NCBI RefSeq assembly: GCF_020193575.1
Contig: NZ_JADYVD010000061.1
Coordinates: 1-34,732 of the forward strand
Source of the DNA: Ensifer sp. IC4062
GTDB taxonomy: Bacteria > Pseudomonadota > Alphaproteobacteria > Rhizobiales > Rhizobiaceae
Direction: 5' to 3'
DNA length: 34,732 nt
Below are positions 1 through 8,199 of this stretch, in pieces; positions within the stretch are counted from its first letter, which is position 1; each line of letters begins with the position of its first letter. Under the pieces are notes generated by a model, which ran no database searches, was not told where the DNA came from, and was given only the letters and a program-made list of their open reading frames with translations. Made by a program: the position numbers and the translations under genes.

Positions 1-221
1 ATCAGCGCCACCAGTTCGTCCGGATAGAGCGCTATGCGGGCAACCAGCACCTCGAGCTCGTCATCCGTCAGCGGTTCCGGCGCGGTCTCGGCCGGCGCGG
101 CAGGAGCAGCAGCCGTCTGCTGGGCCAAAGCGTTCGTTGGAGAAAAGGAGCCGCCGCCGATGTGCAGCAGCAGCGAGATTGCCGCCAGGGCGGTCGCCCC
201 CCGCAGGATTGACTTGATCAT
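1..221 (-). CDS. Exported DUF3300-type protein, N-terminal part (runs off the window)
   Basis: Only the first 73 codons are present; the gene continues beyond base 1. The start ATG (221-219) is preceded by GGGAGG seven bases upstream. The protein opens with a signal-peptide-like stretch (MIKSILRGATALAAISLLL) and an Ala/Pro-rich linker. It then has a segment rich in LTDDELEVLVARIALYPDEL, which resembles the start of the DUF3300 domain, a family of exported proteins of unknown role with a characteristic IALYPD motif. The family call rests on that short motif and the secretion signal alone. It is transcribed away from the pseudouridine synthase gene, so the 169-bp gap between them should hold divergent promoters. 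Confidence 0.7.
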   Translation of the reverse strand, partial: MIKSILRGATALAAISLLLHIGGGSFSPTNALAQQTAAAPAAPAETAPEPLTDDELEVLVARIALYPDELVAL

Positions 222-390
222 GACAACGCCTCCCAAATCGCCCATCAAGGAATACGCCGCTTTCTGGACGAAGCGGTTACCGTTCCAGGACGAGCCCTGC
301 CGTACAAGTCGCAAGCGAGACTACCACTCTTGATGTTCGTATCAAAGCCACAACAATCAATGGGTTTCGTCTCTGGCCGAGTGGCGCCGA

Positions 391-1224
391 TTGTGCCAGA
401 TGGACATGGCCCTACATTCCTGGAGACTGGAAGTCGTGAAACAGCCGCGCCCCTCACCGAAGAGACATGGCAGCGAAACGAAAGCCGACGCCGGCAAGCG
501 CGTGACGCTCGCGCGTGCGCTCTCCAAACTCGGCTATTGTTCGCGCACGCAGGCCGAAAAGCTGGTCGCCGCGGGCCGCGTCAGCGTCGGTGGTCGAAGG
601 ACGACGGATCTTTCGCGCTGGGTCGATATCGAGGCCGACAAGATCGCCGTCGACGGCGTCACGGTCGCGGCGGAAGCGAAGATCTACCTGATGCTGAACA
701 AGCCGCGCGGACTTGTCACAACGCGCGATGATCCGGAGGGGCGGCCGACGGTCTATGGTTGCCTCGGCGACGCCGACGCGCGGTTTCTCTCGCCGGTTGG
801 CAGGCTGGACAAGGCGAGCGAGGGGCTGCTGCTCTTTACCAATGATACGGTGCTGGCGCAGCGCCTGCTCGACCCGGAGACGCATCTCGGCAAGGTCTAT
901 CATGTGCAGGTGAACGGCATCTTCGACGACGATGCGGTTGCCGGAATGATGGAGGGCGTCACCGAGGGCGGTGAACGGCTCCGGGCCACGAGCGTTGAGC
1001 GACTGCGAAGCGGCGAGCGCAACAGCTGGATCGAGGTCGAGCTGCAGGAGGGACGCAACCGGCAGATCCGCCGCATGCTGGATGTGCTCGGCTTCGAGTG
1101 CCTGCGGCTCGTGCGCGTCTCGATCGGCGAGATAAAGCTCGGCAATCTGGCGAAAGGTGACGTCCGGCCGCTGACCGAAGCCGAGGTCCGATATCTCCGG
1201 CAGCGCACCGGCCTTGAGGTTTGA
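391..1224 (+). CDS. RsuA/RluB/RluE/RluF-family rRNA pseudouridine synthase
   Basis: This should be a cytoplasmic enzyme converting a specific rRNA uridine to pseudouridine. From the ATG at 391 (277 residues), an S4 RNA-binding domain spans about residues 37-90 (RVTLARALSKLGYCSR). A catalytic domain follows with KPRGLVTT near 104 and the GRLDKASEGLLLFTND motif carrying the nucleophilic Asp140. The conserved GRNRQIRRM lies near 222-230. Length fits the family. The true start is uncertain: a GTG at 436 (residue 16) has GGAG ten bases upstream and may be the real one. The target position (RsuA, RluB, RluE or RluF type) cannot be told from the motifs. It stands alone and ends in a hairpin before tctC. 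Confidence 0.9.
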   Translation: MCQMDMALHSWRLEVVKQPRPSPKRHGSETKADAGKRVTLARALSKLGYCSRTQAEKLVAAGRVSVGGRRTTDLSRWVDIEADKIAVDGVTVAAEAKIYLMLNKPRGLVTTRDDPEGRPTVYGCLGDADARFLSPVGRLDKASEGLLLFTNDTVLAQRLLDPETHLGKVYHVQVNGIFDDDAVAGMMEGVTEGGERLRATSVERLRSGERNSWIEVELQEGRNRQIRRMLDVLGFECLRLVRVSIGEIKLGNLAKGDVRPLTEAEVRYLRQRTGLEV

Positions 1225-1231
1225 GCAAGGG

Positions 1232-1253
1232 GATGGGTGGAAATCCACCCGTC
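1232..1253 (+). terminator. Hairpin just after the pseudouridine synthase gene
   Basis: GGGTGG-AAAT-CCACCC (1235-1250) starts ten bases after the stop codon. With outer GA/TC pairs and a wobble pair the stem reaches 9 bp. There is no T run after it, only a weak CTTTGTTT further on, so it may be a Rho-assisted end or an mRNA-stabilising stem rather than a full intrinsic terminator. Confidence 0.4.
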
Positions 1254-1427
1254 GCCCGGCGCCTTTGTTTCCAAATCCACCCATATCACGCGCATCAGGC
1301 GCGGAAATCGGCAAAGTGACCGCGAGCAGCAGTTGTCTGTGGTAAAATCCCGTCTGCAAATAGGCGATCCAGTACCGGCACGGGAGGAACCATGCGGGCT
1401 GGTCCATAATTTCATCGGGAGGAAAAG

Positions 1428-2405
1428 ATGAAAATTCTGCAAGCGCTTCTTGGCGCTGTCGCCGCCGTTTCCCTTTTTGCCGCCTCGGCCAGTGCCCAAA
1501 ACTATCCGGAACGCTCGATCACTATGGTCGTGCCGTTCTCGGCGGGTGGCCCGACCGACACGGTCGCCCGTCTCGTCGCCGAATCCATGTCTAAGGATCT
1601 CGGCCAGCAGATCATCGTCGAGAATGTCGGCGGCGCCGGCGGCACGCTTGGCGCGGGCCGGGTCGCCCAAGCCGATCCGGATGGCTATACGGTCCTGCTC
1701 CACCATATCGGCATGGCGACCAGCGCCACGCTCTATCGCAAGCTCGCCTACGACACGCTGAATGCCTTCGAATATGTCGGCCTCGTCACCGAAGTGCCGA
1801 TGACGATCGTCGCCCGCAAGGATTTCGAGCCGACTGATCTCAAGGGGCTGATCGACTACGTCAAGGCCAACAAGGACACGGTGACGGTGGCCAATGCCGG
1901 TATCGGCGCGGCATCGCATCTCTGCGGCATGATGTTCATGAGCGCGATCGAGACACCGCTGACCACCGTGCCTTACAAGGGCACTGGCCCGGCGATGACT
2001 GACCTGCTCGGCGGCCAGGTCGACATCATGTGCGACCAGACGACCAATACGACCAAGCAGATCCAGGGCGGCACGATCAAGGCCTATGCCGTCACCTCCC
2101 CCGCCCGTCTTAAGATCTTCCCCGATCTGCCGACGGCGGTCGAGAGCGGCCTTGCCGATTTCCAGGTCGGCATCTGGCATGGGATCTACACGCCGAAGGG
2201 TACGCCTGCCGAGGTGAACGAGCGCCTATCGAAGTCGCTGCAGCTGGCGCTCAAGGATGCGAATGTCGTCGCCCGCTTTGCCGAGCTGGGCACCGAACCG
2301 TCGAGCGAGTCGGACGCGACGCCGGCGGCGCTGAAGGCCAAGCTCGAAAGCGAGATCGCCCGCTGGAAGCCGGTGATCGAAGCCGCCGGTCAGTACGCCG
2401 ACTGA
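1428..2405 (+). CDS. tctC: Tripartite tricarboxylate transporter, periplasmic binding protein (TctC/Bug family)
   Basis: This is a solute receptor that captures a carboxylate in the periplasm and passes it to the TctAB membrane complex. The 325-residue length is typical. A Sec signal peptide runs to about residue 23 (cleavage likely after SASA, before QNYPER). The mature protein opens with YPERSITMVVPFSAGGPTD, the hallmark of the Bug family. Further family stretches are VENVGGAGGT near 65 and GQVDIMCD near 200. GGGAGG lies six bases before the ATG. tctB and tctA follow on the same strand after a 369-bp gap, which is large for this operon. Bug proteins bind di- and tricarboxylates or aromatic acids; the ligand cannot be read from the sequence. 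Confidence 0.93.
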   Translation: MKILQALLGAVAAVSLFAASASAQNYPERSITMVVPFSAGGPTDTVARLVAESMSKDLGQQIIVENVGGAGGTLGAGRVAQADPDGYTVLLHHIGMATSATLYRKLAYDTLNAFEYVGLVTEVPMTIVARKDFEPTDLKGLIDYVKANKDTVTVANAGIGAASHLCGMMFMSAIETPLTTVPYKGTGPAMTDLLGGQVDIMCDQTTNTTKQIQGGTIKAYAVTSPARLKIFPDLPTAVESGLADFQVGIWHGIYTPKGTPAEVNERLSKSLQLALKDANVVARFAELGTEPSSESDATPAALKAKLESEIARWKPVIEAAGQYAD

Positions 2406-2557
2406 CCGCCTGACGGAACCCGCCGCCGCCATCATCTGTCGCAAGGCAGAACGGCGGCGGCGACCGGACGCATTCAAGCCGAAGGACGCGACGGAAGAGG
2501 TGGCGAGAAACAGGGGACGCGCGCTCTGCTCGTCACGCGTCAGCGCAGGGACCGAAC

Positions 2558-2573
2558 GTTGACAGCTGTCAAC
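2558..2573. promoter_or_regulatory. parS-like 16-bp palindrome, copy 1 (between tctC and tctB)
   Basis: A perfect palindrome GTTGACAGCTGTCAAC, identical to copies at 6922, 7039 and 8484. It fits the repABC-plasmid parS pattern GTTNNNNGCNNNNAAC as I recall it. It lies 7.1 kb beyond the repC end, in the gap that splits the tct operon. The role as a RepB-binding centromere site is inferred from pattern and linkage. Confidence 0.7.
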
Positions 2574-2624
2574 TCGACGGAGCTCCGGTGCCCTGCCCGG
2601 ATTACGAGACGCGAGCACATTCGC

Positions 2625-2726
2625 CTACAGCACCGCGCGTCTCACTTGACGCACGAAGGACGCTACAGCGCTTTGAATTGCTGCATGTTTTTATCCGCAA
2701 ATCGGCTAGGATTAAGGAAACGTGCA
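2625..2726 (-). repeat. RIME-like intergenic mosaic element, copy A
   Basis: Two palindromes in tandem. One runs from CTACAGCACCGCGCG at 2625 to CGCTACAGCG near 2670. The second runs from CTGCATGTTTTTATCC (from 2681) to GGAAACGTGCA. The linker is a CTTTGAATTG motif. The same parts, in the opposite order and strand, form the clear copies at 4876 and 15855. Transcribed, it would make two hairpins between tctC and tctB, which could lower tctBA expression relative to tctC. Confidence 0.7.
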
Positions 2727-2774
2727 ATGGCAGGGAGCACGGCTCAACGGCTCCCAAAGAAATATGGGGACACG

Positions 2775-3236
2775 ATGAAATCCATCTCCTTTGACACGAC
2801 CAATGCCCTTTGCGGCGGCATCCTGACCGCCGTCGGGTTGTTCTTCGTCTGGCAGTCGCTCAGTCTAGAGCTCGGCACCGCATTCCGCATGGGACCCGGT
2901 TACTTCCCGCTCCTGCTCGCCTGCGTGTTGACGCTACTCGGCGTCGTCATCCTAGTGCAGTCCGCGCGCGTCCAAGGCGAACCGATGGGGGCGATCGCAA
3001 TCCGCGGCATGTTCCTCATCCTGCCTGCGCCGATCTTTTTCGGGCTGACGGTGCGAGGGCTGGGCTTTGCTCCAGCGATCTTCTTCACGGCGCTCATTGC
3101 CTGTTTTGCCTCGCACCGCATGAAGCCACATTGGGCGATCGCCATCTCTCTGGTGCTGACCGTCTTCTCGGTCGCAGTGTTCAGCTACGGTCTCAACCTG
3201 CCCTTTGAACGCTTCGGCCCCTGGGTCCGGTTCTAG
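2775..3236 (+). CDS. tctB: Tripartite tricarboxylate transporter, small membrane subunit TctB
   Basis: The small integral membrane subunit that works with TctA in sodium- or proton-driven carboxylate uptake. The ATG at 2775, with GGGGA five bases upstream, gives 153 residues, the usual TctB size; longer upstream reading would run into the mosaic repeat. Four hydrophobic segments are visible, near residues 10-26, 43-62, 75-110 and 125-145. The family-typical FRMGPGYFPLLLA lies near 36-48. tctA begins 10 bp after the stop, so the two are surely cotranscribed. Confidence 0.9.
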   Translation: MKSISFDTTNALCGGILTAVGLFFVWQSLSLELGTAFRMGPGYFPLLLACVLTLLGVVILVQSARVQGEPMGAIAIRGMFLILPAPIFFGLTVRGLGFAPAIFFTALIACFASHRMKPHWAIAISLVLTVFSVAVFSYGLNLPFERFGPWVRF

Positions 3237-3245
3237 GAGGCGGTC

Positions 3246-4751
3246 ATGGATCTTTTCAGCAATCTAGCTCTCGGCTTTACCACCGCCGCCTCGCCGGCCA
3301 ACCTTCTTTTCTGCCTGATCGGCGTTCTGCTCGGTACGCTGATCGGCGTGCTTCCCGGCATCGGCGCCACGGCGACAATCGCCATGCTGCTCCCGATCAC
3401 CTTCCAACTCGAGCCGGTCTCTTCGCTGATCATGCTCGCCGGCATCTATTACGGCGCACAATACGGCGGCTCGACCACGGCAATCCTGATCAACATGCCG
3501 GGCGAATCCTCCTCCGCGGTCACCGCGATCGACGGCTACCAGATGGCGCGCAACGGCCGCGCCGGCACGGCATTGGCAATTGCCGCGCTCGGCTCGTTCT
3601 TTGCCGGAACCGTCTCCACCTTTCTCGTAGCAATCTTCGCGCCGCCGCTCACCGAAATCGCGCTGGAGTTCGGCGCGGCCGAATATTTCTCGCTGATGAT
3701 CGTCGGCCTCGTCTCCTCGGTCGCGCTGGCGCACGGCTCGATCGTCAAGGCCCTGGCGATGGTCGCGCTCGGCCTCTTGCTCGGCCTCGTCGGTACTGAC
3801 ATCTATACCGGGACGCCGCGCTTCACCCTCGGCATTCGCGAATATGCCGACGGTCTCAATTTCGTGGCGCTCGCCGTCGGCGTCTTCGGCATCGCCGAAA
3901 TCCTGCGCAATCTCGAAAGCGAGAAGACCCGCGAAGTGCTGATGGCGAAGGTTAGTGAGCTGCTGCCGACGCGCGACGATTTCAAGCGGATGTTCGCGCC
4001 GGTGGTGCGCGGCACCGTGATCGGCTCGGCGCTGGGCATCCTGCCGGGCGGCGGAGCGATCCTTGCCGCCTTCGCCTCATATACGGTGGAAAAGCGCATT
4101 TCGGATCGACCTGAGGAATTCGGCCGCGGCGCCATTGCCGGTGTCGCGGGACCGGAAAGCGCCAACAATGCCGGCGCGCAGACGTCCTTCATTCCGCTCT
4201 TGACGCTCGGCATCCCGGCAAACCCGGTAATGGCGCTGATGATCGGCGCGATGATCATCCAGGGCATCGTGCCCGGCCCGAATGTGGCGTCGGAACAACC
4301 GGCGCTCTTCTGGGGCATCATCGCCTCGATGTGGATCGGCAACCTGATGCTGGTGGTATTGAACCTGCCGCTGATCGGGCTCTGGGTGAAGCTCCTGAAG
4401 ATTCCCTATTTCGTGCTGTTTCCGATCATCATGGCTTTCTGCTCGATCGGGGTCTACAGCGTCAATTCCAACGTCTACGATCTTTACGCGGTCGCCTTCT
4501 TCGGCCTCGTCGGTTACCTGCTCCTGAAGCTGCGCTGCGAACCGGCACCGCTGCTCCTCGGCTTCGTGCTCGGGCCGCTGCTGGAAGAGAACCTGAGGCG
4601 CGCCATGATCCTGTCGCGGGGCGACCCGACGACCTTCATCACCCGCCCGATCAGCGCCGTGCTGTTGCTGATCGCGGCAATCGTGCTGGTCGTCGTCTTC
4701 CTGCCGGCCGTCAAGGCCAAGCGCGAGGAGGTCTTCGTCGAGGAGGATTGA
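3246..4751 (+). CDS. tctA: Tripartite tricarboxylate transporter, large permease subunit TctA
   Basis: The 501-residue main permease of the TctCBA system, an inner-membrane protein with about twelve transmembrane segments. Family motifs are the glycine-rich GVLLGTLIGVLPGIGATATIAMLLP near residues 25-50, the YYGAQYGGSTTAILINMPGE stretch near 68-90, and its pseudo-repeat GSALGILPGGGAILAAFASY near 262-280. These are the two half-repeats expected of TctA. GGAGG sits six bases before the ATG. The gene ends seven bases before a long hairpin. The substrate is set by TctC and remains unknown. Confidence 0.95.
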   Translation: MDLFSNLALGFTTAASPANLLFCLIGVLLGTLIGVLPGIGATATIAMLLPITFQLEPVSSLIMLAGIYYGAQYGGSTTAILINMPGESSSAVTAIDGYQMARNGRAGTALAIAALGSFFAGTVSTFLVAIFAPPLTEIALEFGAAEYFSLMIVGLVSSVALAHGSIVKALAMVALGLLLGLVGTDIYTGTPRFTLGIREYADGLNFVALAVGVFGIAEILRNLESEKTREVLMAKVSELLPTRDDFKRMFAPVVRGTVIGSALGILPGGGAILAAFASYTVEKRISDRPEEFGRGAIAGVAGPESANNAGAQTSFIPLLTLGIPANPVMALMIGAMIIQGIVPGPNVASEQPALFWGIIASMWIGNLMLVVLNLPLIGLWVKLLKIPYFVLFPIIMAFCSIGVYSVNSNVYDLYAVAFFGLVGYLLLKLRCEPAPLLLGFVLGPLLEENLRRAMILSRGDPTTFITRPISAVLLLIAAIVLVVVFLPAVKAKREEVFVEED

Positions 4752-4753
4752 GC

Positions 4754-4798
4754 GGCGCCAAATCGGCTGTCAGCCGCTTGACGGTTGACAGCGGCGCC
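4754..4798 (+). terminator. Hairpin ending the tct operon
   Basis: GGCGCC (4754-4759) plus GCTGTCA (4766-4772) pair with TGACAGC (4786-4792) plus GGCGCC (4793-4798). The stem is 13 bp with a six-base bulge AAATCG, and it sits directly after the tctA stop. No T run follows. Confidence 0.5.
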
Positions 4799-4875
4799 GG
4801 AAAGGAACCTCATGGGGGTTGGGGCGTTCAACGAGCGATCGGTGAGCGCCCTGGCTTCGCCGAATCCGATCCCTA

Positions 4876-4966
4876 CTGCACTCAAATCGTAGTCGATTTA
4901 AAACATGCAGCAATTCAAAGCATTACAGCGACCTTGGTCAGTCTGAAAAGACGCACGGCGCTGTAG
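4876..4966 (+). repeat. RIME-like intergenic mosaic element, copy B
   Basis: The first palindrome runs from CTGCA (4876) to CATGCAG (4904-4910), with AAATCG/CGATTT inner arms. The linker is CAATTCAAAG. The second palindrome runs from TTACAGCG near 4923 to CGCTGTAG (4959-4966), with inner GTCT/AGAC arms. It ends 12 bp before the next gene, so it would lie in that gene's leader or form its promoter region. Confidence 0.75.
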
Positions 4967-4978
4967 GGAGGAGGTTCC

Positions 4979-5479
4979 ATGATCCAGTGTCTGCTGGCCG
5001 CAGGCAGCCTGTTTTTTGCCGTTGGAGCAGCACAGGCCGACGAGATGGCATTTCTCGGATCACTCGAAGGAAAGTGGACAGGCAGCGGCATGGTGAAAAT
5101 CCGGATCAACCGCTCGCCGATGAACGTGTCCTGTGTCTTCAATTCTGAAGCCAGCGGTCAGGCCCTGTCGATGAAGGGAACCTGTCGCAGCCTGATTGTC
5201 GTGTCGCGCGCCGTCGGCGCCGACTTGAAGTTCAATGGCGCGAGCTACAGCGGCACCTATGTCGGGCCGAGCGGAAGAGCGGCCGGCTTAACCGGAAGCC
5301 GGCGGGGCAATGCGATCAATCTCACGATCCGCTGGCCGAGGCTGGTGAACGGCGACCGCAGCGCGAACCTGACCGTGCAGAAGGTCGGACAGAACGGCAT
5401 GAGACTGGTGACGACCGATGTCGACCCGAACTCTGGCGAAAGCGTCGTCACCAGCGATATCAACCTGCGTCGGCAATAA
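4979..5479 (+). CDS. Small exported protein of unknown function
   Basis: 166 residues, not recognised as a named family. A Sec signal peptide is clear: a hydrophobic LLAAGSLFFAVGAAQA with likely cleavage after AQA at residue 20. The mature part begins with FLGSLEGKWTGSGM, a G-K-W-x-G-x-G pattern seen at the start of some small lipocalin-like or nitrobindin-like beta barrels. The rest alternates polar and hydrophobic residues as beta-sheet proteins do (FNGASYSGTYVGPSG, INLTIRW, ANLTVQKV). There is no metal or catalytic motif that I can name. The SD GGGAGGAGG is strong. It is probably a monocistronic periplasmic protein; it is convergent with the next gene and separated from it by a long hairpin. 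Confidence 0.8.
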   Translation: MIQCLLAAGSLFFAVGAAQADEMAFLGSLEGKWTGSGMVKIRINRSPMNVSCVFNSEASGQALSMKGTCRSLIVVSRAVGADLKFNGASYSGTYVGPSGRAAGLTGSRRGNAINLTIRWPRLVNGDRSANLTVQKVGQNGMRLVTTDVDPNSGESVVTSDINLRRQ

Positions 5480-5540
5480 ACGTCGCCGGCCCGAGAAACG
5501 CCAAAGCGCTGACTTTGAGGAAAAAATGCAGGCTGGAGCT

Positions 5541-5594
5541 AGAGCCCCCTCAGGATTAAATGGAAGCCGTTCCCATTTAGCCCTGAAGGGCTCT
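5541..5594. terminator. Long hairpin between convergent genes
   Basis: AGAGCCCCCTCAGGATTAAATGG (bases 5541-5563) pairs with the arm at 5573-5594 over about 20 positions with a few mismatches. The loop is AAGCCGTTC-like. The right arm contains the stop codon of the leftward gene (5595-5593), so on that strand the stem begins inside the coding end. It probably acts as a bidirectional terminator. Confidence 0.6.
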
Positions 5595-6747
5595 AAAGCA
5601 CGCCCCAGCCGCGATAGCGTCCCCTGCCCGTCATCTCGCGCACGCCGAGTTCGCGGACCAGATTGAGTGCGCTACGCGGTGTGACGCCGACATGGCGGGC
5701 AATCAGCGTCGTCGAGACGATCGGTCGCGACAGGACGAGATCGATCAAACCGGGCAGATTGCTGCTCGAACGTCGGTCCCTGACCCGCATCTCCATCTGC
5801 GTCTTGGCCAGAGAAAGCCGGTCGAGTTCCTTCATGCCGAGATCGGCCGTCACCGTCATCGCCTCGAGGAAGGCAAGGAGCCGCGTTAGCCTGTCCTTCG
5901 ACCGGCGGCGTTCGTGGCGGATCGTCTTCAGACCGGTGTTGAACGCCAGCACGTGCGAGGACACTTTTCCGCGAAAACGCAGGTAGACTCCAACAAGCAG
6001 CGAGCCGAGCCAGTGCTGCCGCCTGAGCGGCTCGATACGGTCCCAGGCGTCAAAGAGAATCGCCGCTCCAAGAGACGCCGGCAACTGATCGGCCGTTGAA
6101 AGCACGGCGCGCCAGGCATCGAGCCGCCGCTCTTCGTCCCAATCCTCCTCGAAGAGCAATCCGAGCTGGCCCATGGGTTCCATGCTAGCCTTCGCGGGTG
6201 GCGACACTACCGGCTCGACATCGTCGAGGCCGCTTGCGTGCATCTCGAGCAACCGTTGCGATCGCGCCATCGCCGCATCGAGTTCGGCAAATTCGGCGGC
6301 GAGCGGATTTTCATCCGCTTCGCCTTCCGTGTCCGAAAACGCCATATCCCGAGCCGCTTCTGCTGATAACTCCTGGCGATGGTTCTGCTGCTCGACCGCC
6401 CCGCCCTCGCCTCTCAGCACGTTCAGTCCGGCGCTCGTCAGCGCCCAGTCCGGCTCGGCAAGATCCAGTCGGCGGCGGGCGCGAAGCACCGCATGGGCGA
6501 TGGTCAGCTCATGGGAGGGTGCGCGCGCATCCATGTGCGCATCGTGCAGCACGAGGTCCTCGACATGCACCAGTTCACCTGCGACCCATAGCGCCGCCGC
6601 TGCATCAAAGAACTGCCCGCGCTCGCGAAAGCCCTCCGAAACCGGATGCCGGCCAGCCCGCTCATCGAGACGCGCAAGGCTGTCTTCGGCCGCAATCAGG
6701 GCCGGCAGCAGCGTTGGATGAAGCGGATCCGGGGTCTCGTATGTCAT
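5593..6747 (-). CDS. DUF1612/HTH-type rhizobial plasmid protein
   Basis: 384 residues resembling the rhizobial plasmid family with an N-terminal DUF1612-like helical region and a C-terminal helix-turn-helix (the group NCBI calls RHE_PE00001). Recognisable parts are FFDAAAALWVAGELVHVEDLVLHDA near residues 48-72, RAPSHELTIAHAVLRARRRL near 75-95, and a C-terminal helix-turn-helix LIARHVGVTPRSALNLVRELG near 348-370, ending in TGRGRYRGWGVL. It is rich in charged residues and has no membrane segment. Such genes often sit near repABC loci, as here, 3.9 kb past repC; the role is unknown, though DNA binding is likely. No good Shine-Dalgarno sequence precedes the ATG. Two parS-like sites lie within 310 bp upstream of its start. 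Confidence 0.75.
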   Translation of the reverse strand: MTYETPDPLHPTLLPALIAAEDSLARLDERAGRHPVSEGFRERGQFFDAAAALWVAGELVHVEDLVLHDAHMDARAPSHELTIAHAVLRARRRLDLAEPDWALTSAGLNVLRGEGGAVEQQNHRQELSAEAARDMAFSDTEGEADENPLAAEFAELDAAMARSQRLLEMHASGLDDVEPVVSPPAKASMEPMGQLGLLFEEDWDEERRLDAWRAVLSTADQLPASLGAAILFDAWDRIEPLRRQHWLGSLLVGVYLRFRGKVSSHVLAFNTGLKTIRHERRRSKDRLTRLLAFLEAMTVTADLGMKELDRLSLAKTQMEMRVRDRRSSSNLPGLIDLVLSRPIVSTTLIARHVGVTPRSALNLVRELGVREMTGRGRYRGWGVL

Positions 6748-6921
6748 TTTAAAGACGAAGCGTTATCGACGAAACGGAAGGTAACACGCGATTTCTTTCC
6801 GTCACAGGCTTCCCGGCCTTTCTCCCCTGCTAATTCCGCGTCGAAGCGCTCTTATGGAAATGTGGCCGCCCGCCTGCCTGCGCGTATCGCGCAGCCTCGA
6901 CTTCAACGCGCTCGAACAGCG

Positions 6922-6937
6922 GTTGACAGCTGTCAAC
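6922..6937. promoter_or_regulatory. parS-like 16-bp palindrome, copy 2
   Basis: A perfect GTTGACAGCTGTCAAC in the divergent gap between the DUF1612-type gene and the glycosyltransferase gene (6748-7362), 117 bp from copy 3. Apart from these two sites I see no gene or clear promoter in this 615-bp gap. Confidence 0.75.
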
Positions 6938-7038
6938 ACGCACACCAAAGGCAGGCGTCATCCTCTTCATCCGATGGCCATCGGCTCACGAAGCGCTATG
7001 CCGAGAGAAGGGTAAGGCGATCATGCCACCGCCGGGCC

Positions 7039-7054
7039 GTTGACAGCTGTCAAC
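7039..7054. promoter_or_regulatory. parS-like 16-bp palindrome, copy 3
   Basis: A perfect GTTGACAGCTGTCAAC, 2.6 kb beyond the repC stop and 117 bp from copy 2. Confidence 0.75.
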
Positions 7055-7362
7055 TGGCATCGATATGAAGTCGGCCACGATCGAAAATGCCGGCTGTACG
7101 CTCCTTAAAAGAAGACGGCGAGTCAGTAATGATGGGTAGCTTGCGACGTCGCTGCGGTACCTCATTCGAGGCGGTGTCACGCAGGCAAGCGTCAATCGGC
7201 ATTTCGTGACCGTGCCTACTGAATGCGTGAGAGCGCACCAGCAGGATGGGAAGTCGAAAGCAATTCCCCGACTGTCGAAGTTCGATCCCCAGCTTTGAGA
7301 CCGATGAACAAAATCGGCTGGTGCGGAAAGAGCTTTCAAAAGGCGGCAAGAGTGGAGAACCC

Positions 7363-8199
7363 ATGGCAAGCGTTCTGGCGGCAAGCGGCGGCGTCAAGCA
7401 GGTTATATGCATCAACTGGGGCACGAAGTACGGTCCGCCTTTCATCAACCGTCTTTACGCCATGGTGGCACGCAATATCACGCCGCCTTTCACCTTCACC
7501 TGTTTCACCGATAACCGCAGCGGCCTGCGTCCTGAGATCCTTTGCGAGGATCTGCCGCCGCTCGATGTCGCGATGCCGGTCAACAGCAAAGGCATCTGGC
7601 CCAAGGCGCGGCTCTGGGGTCCGAAGCTCGGCAATCTCACCGGCCCGGTGCTTTTCCTCGACCTCGATCTGGTGATCGTCGCATCGCTCGATTCCTTCTT
7701 CGAGTTTGGCGAGCCGGACGACGTGGTGCTGGCCCGAAACCAAACGACGCCCTTCGAACGTCTCGGGCAGACGTCGCTGTTCCGGTTCCCGGTCGGCAAG
7801 CTCGTTCCGCTGCAGGAGAAGTTCCGCGCCGATCCGCAGGGCGTGGCTGATGAATACAGCTTCGAACAGCGCTTCGTAACGCGCAATGCGCCAGGCGGCG
7901 TCAAACTCTTTCCGCGGCGCTGGGTTCTGCATTTTCGGCAGGATTGCCGCTGGCCGTTTCCGCTCAACTATTTCGTGGCACCGCGGCTGCCTGCCGACGG
8001 CCGTGTGGTGCTCTTCCCCCGCAATCTGCTGCCGCAACATGCGATCGACGGCCAGTTCGGCTACAAGGGTCGTCCGGCGACACCGCTCGGCCATATCCGC
8101 GGCCTGTTTGCAGCAGACCGACGGCAGAAGGGCACGCTCAGCTACCTGCGCCACTACATCCGCCCGACGCCATGGGTGGCAGAACACTGGCACGAGTGA
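7363..8199 (+). CDS. Putative glycosyltransferase with a DLD motif
   Basis: From the ATG at 7363 (GGAG five bases upstream) the protein has 278 residues; earlier in-frame starts lack a ribosome site and run through non-conserved-looking sequence. It opens with VKQVICINWGTKYGPPFINRLYAMVARN, a Rossmann-like beta strand and helix. The PVLFLDLDLVIVASLD segment puts Asp100-Leu-Asp102 at the end of a hydrophobic strand. That is the usual metal and nucleotide-sugar site of GT-A fold enzymes (as in GT8). It has no signal peptide or membrane helix. It may decorate a surface polysaccharide, but no sugar-biosynthesis genes are next to it. The donor and acceptor are unknown, and the family assignment is by fold-like pattern only. 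Confidence 0.75.
   Translation: MASVLAASGGVKQVICINWGTKYGPPFINRLYAMVARNITPPFTFTCFTDNRSGLRPEILCEDLPPLDVAMPVNSKGIWPKARLWGPKLGNLTGPVLFLDLDLVIVASLDSFFEFGEPDDVVLARNQTTPFERLGQTSLFRFPVGKLVPLQEKFRADPQGVADEYSFEQRFVTRNAPGGVKLFPRRWVLHFRQDCRWPFPLNYFVAPRLPADGRVVLFPRNLLPQHAIDGQFGYKGRPATPLGHIRGLFAADRRQKGTLSYLRHYIRPTPWVAEHWHE

Noticed and set aside
4784..4792. GTTGACAGC, half of the parS-like palindrome
   Set aside because: The second half is GGCGCCG, not GCTGTCAAC, and the bases are part of the stem after tctA, so it is not counted as a site.
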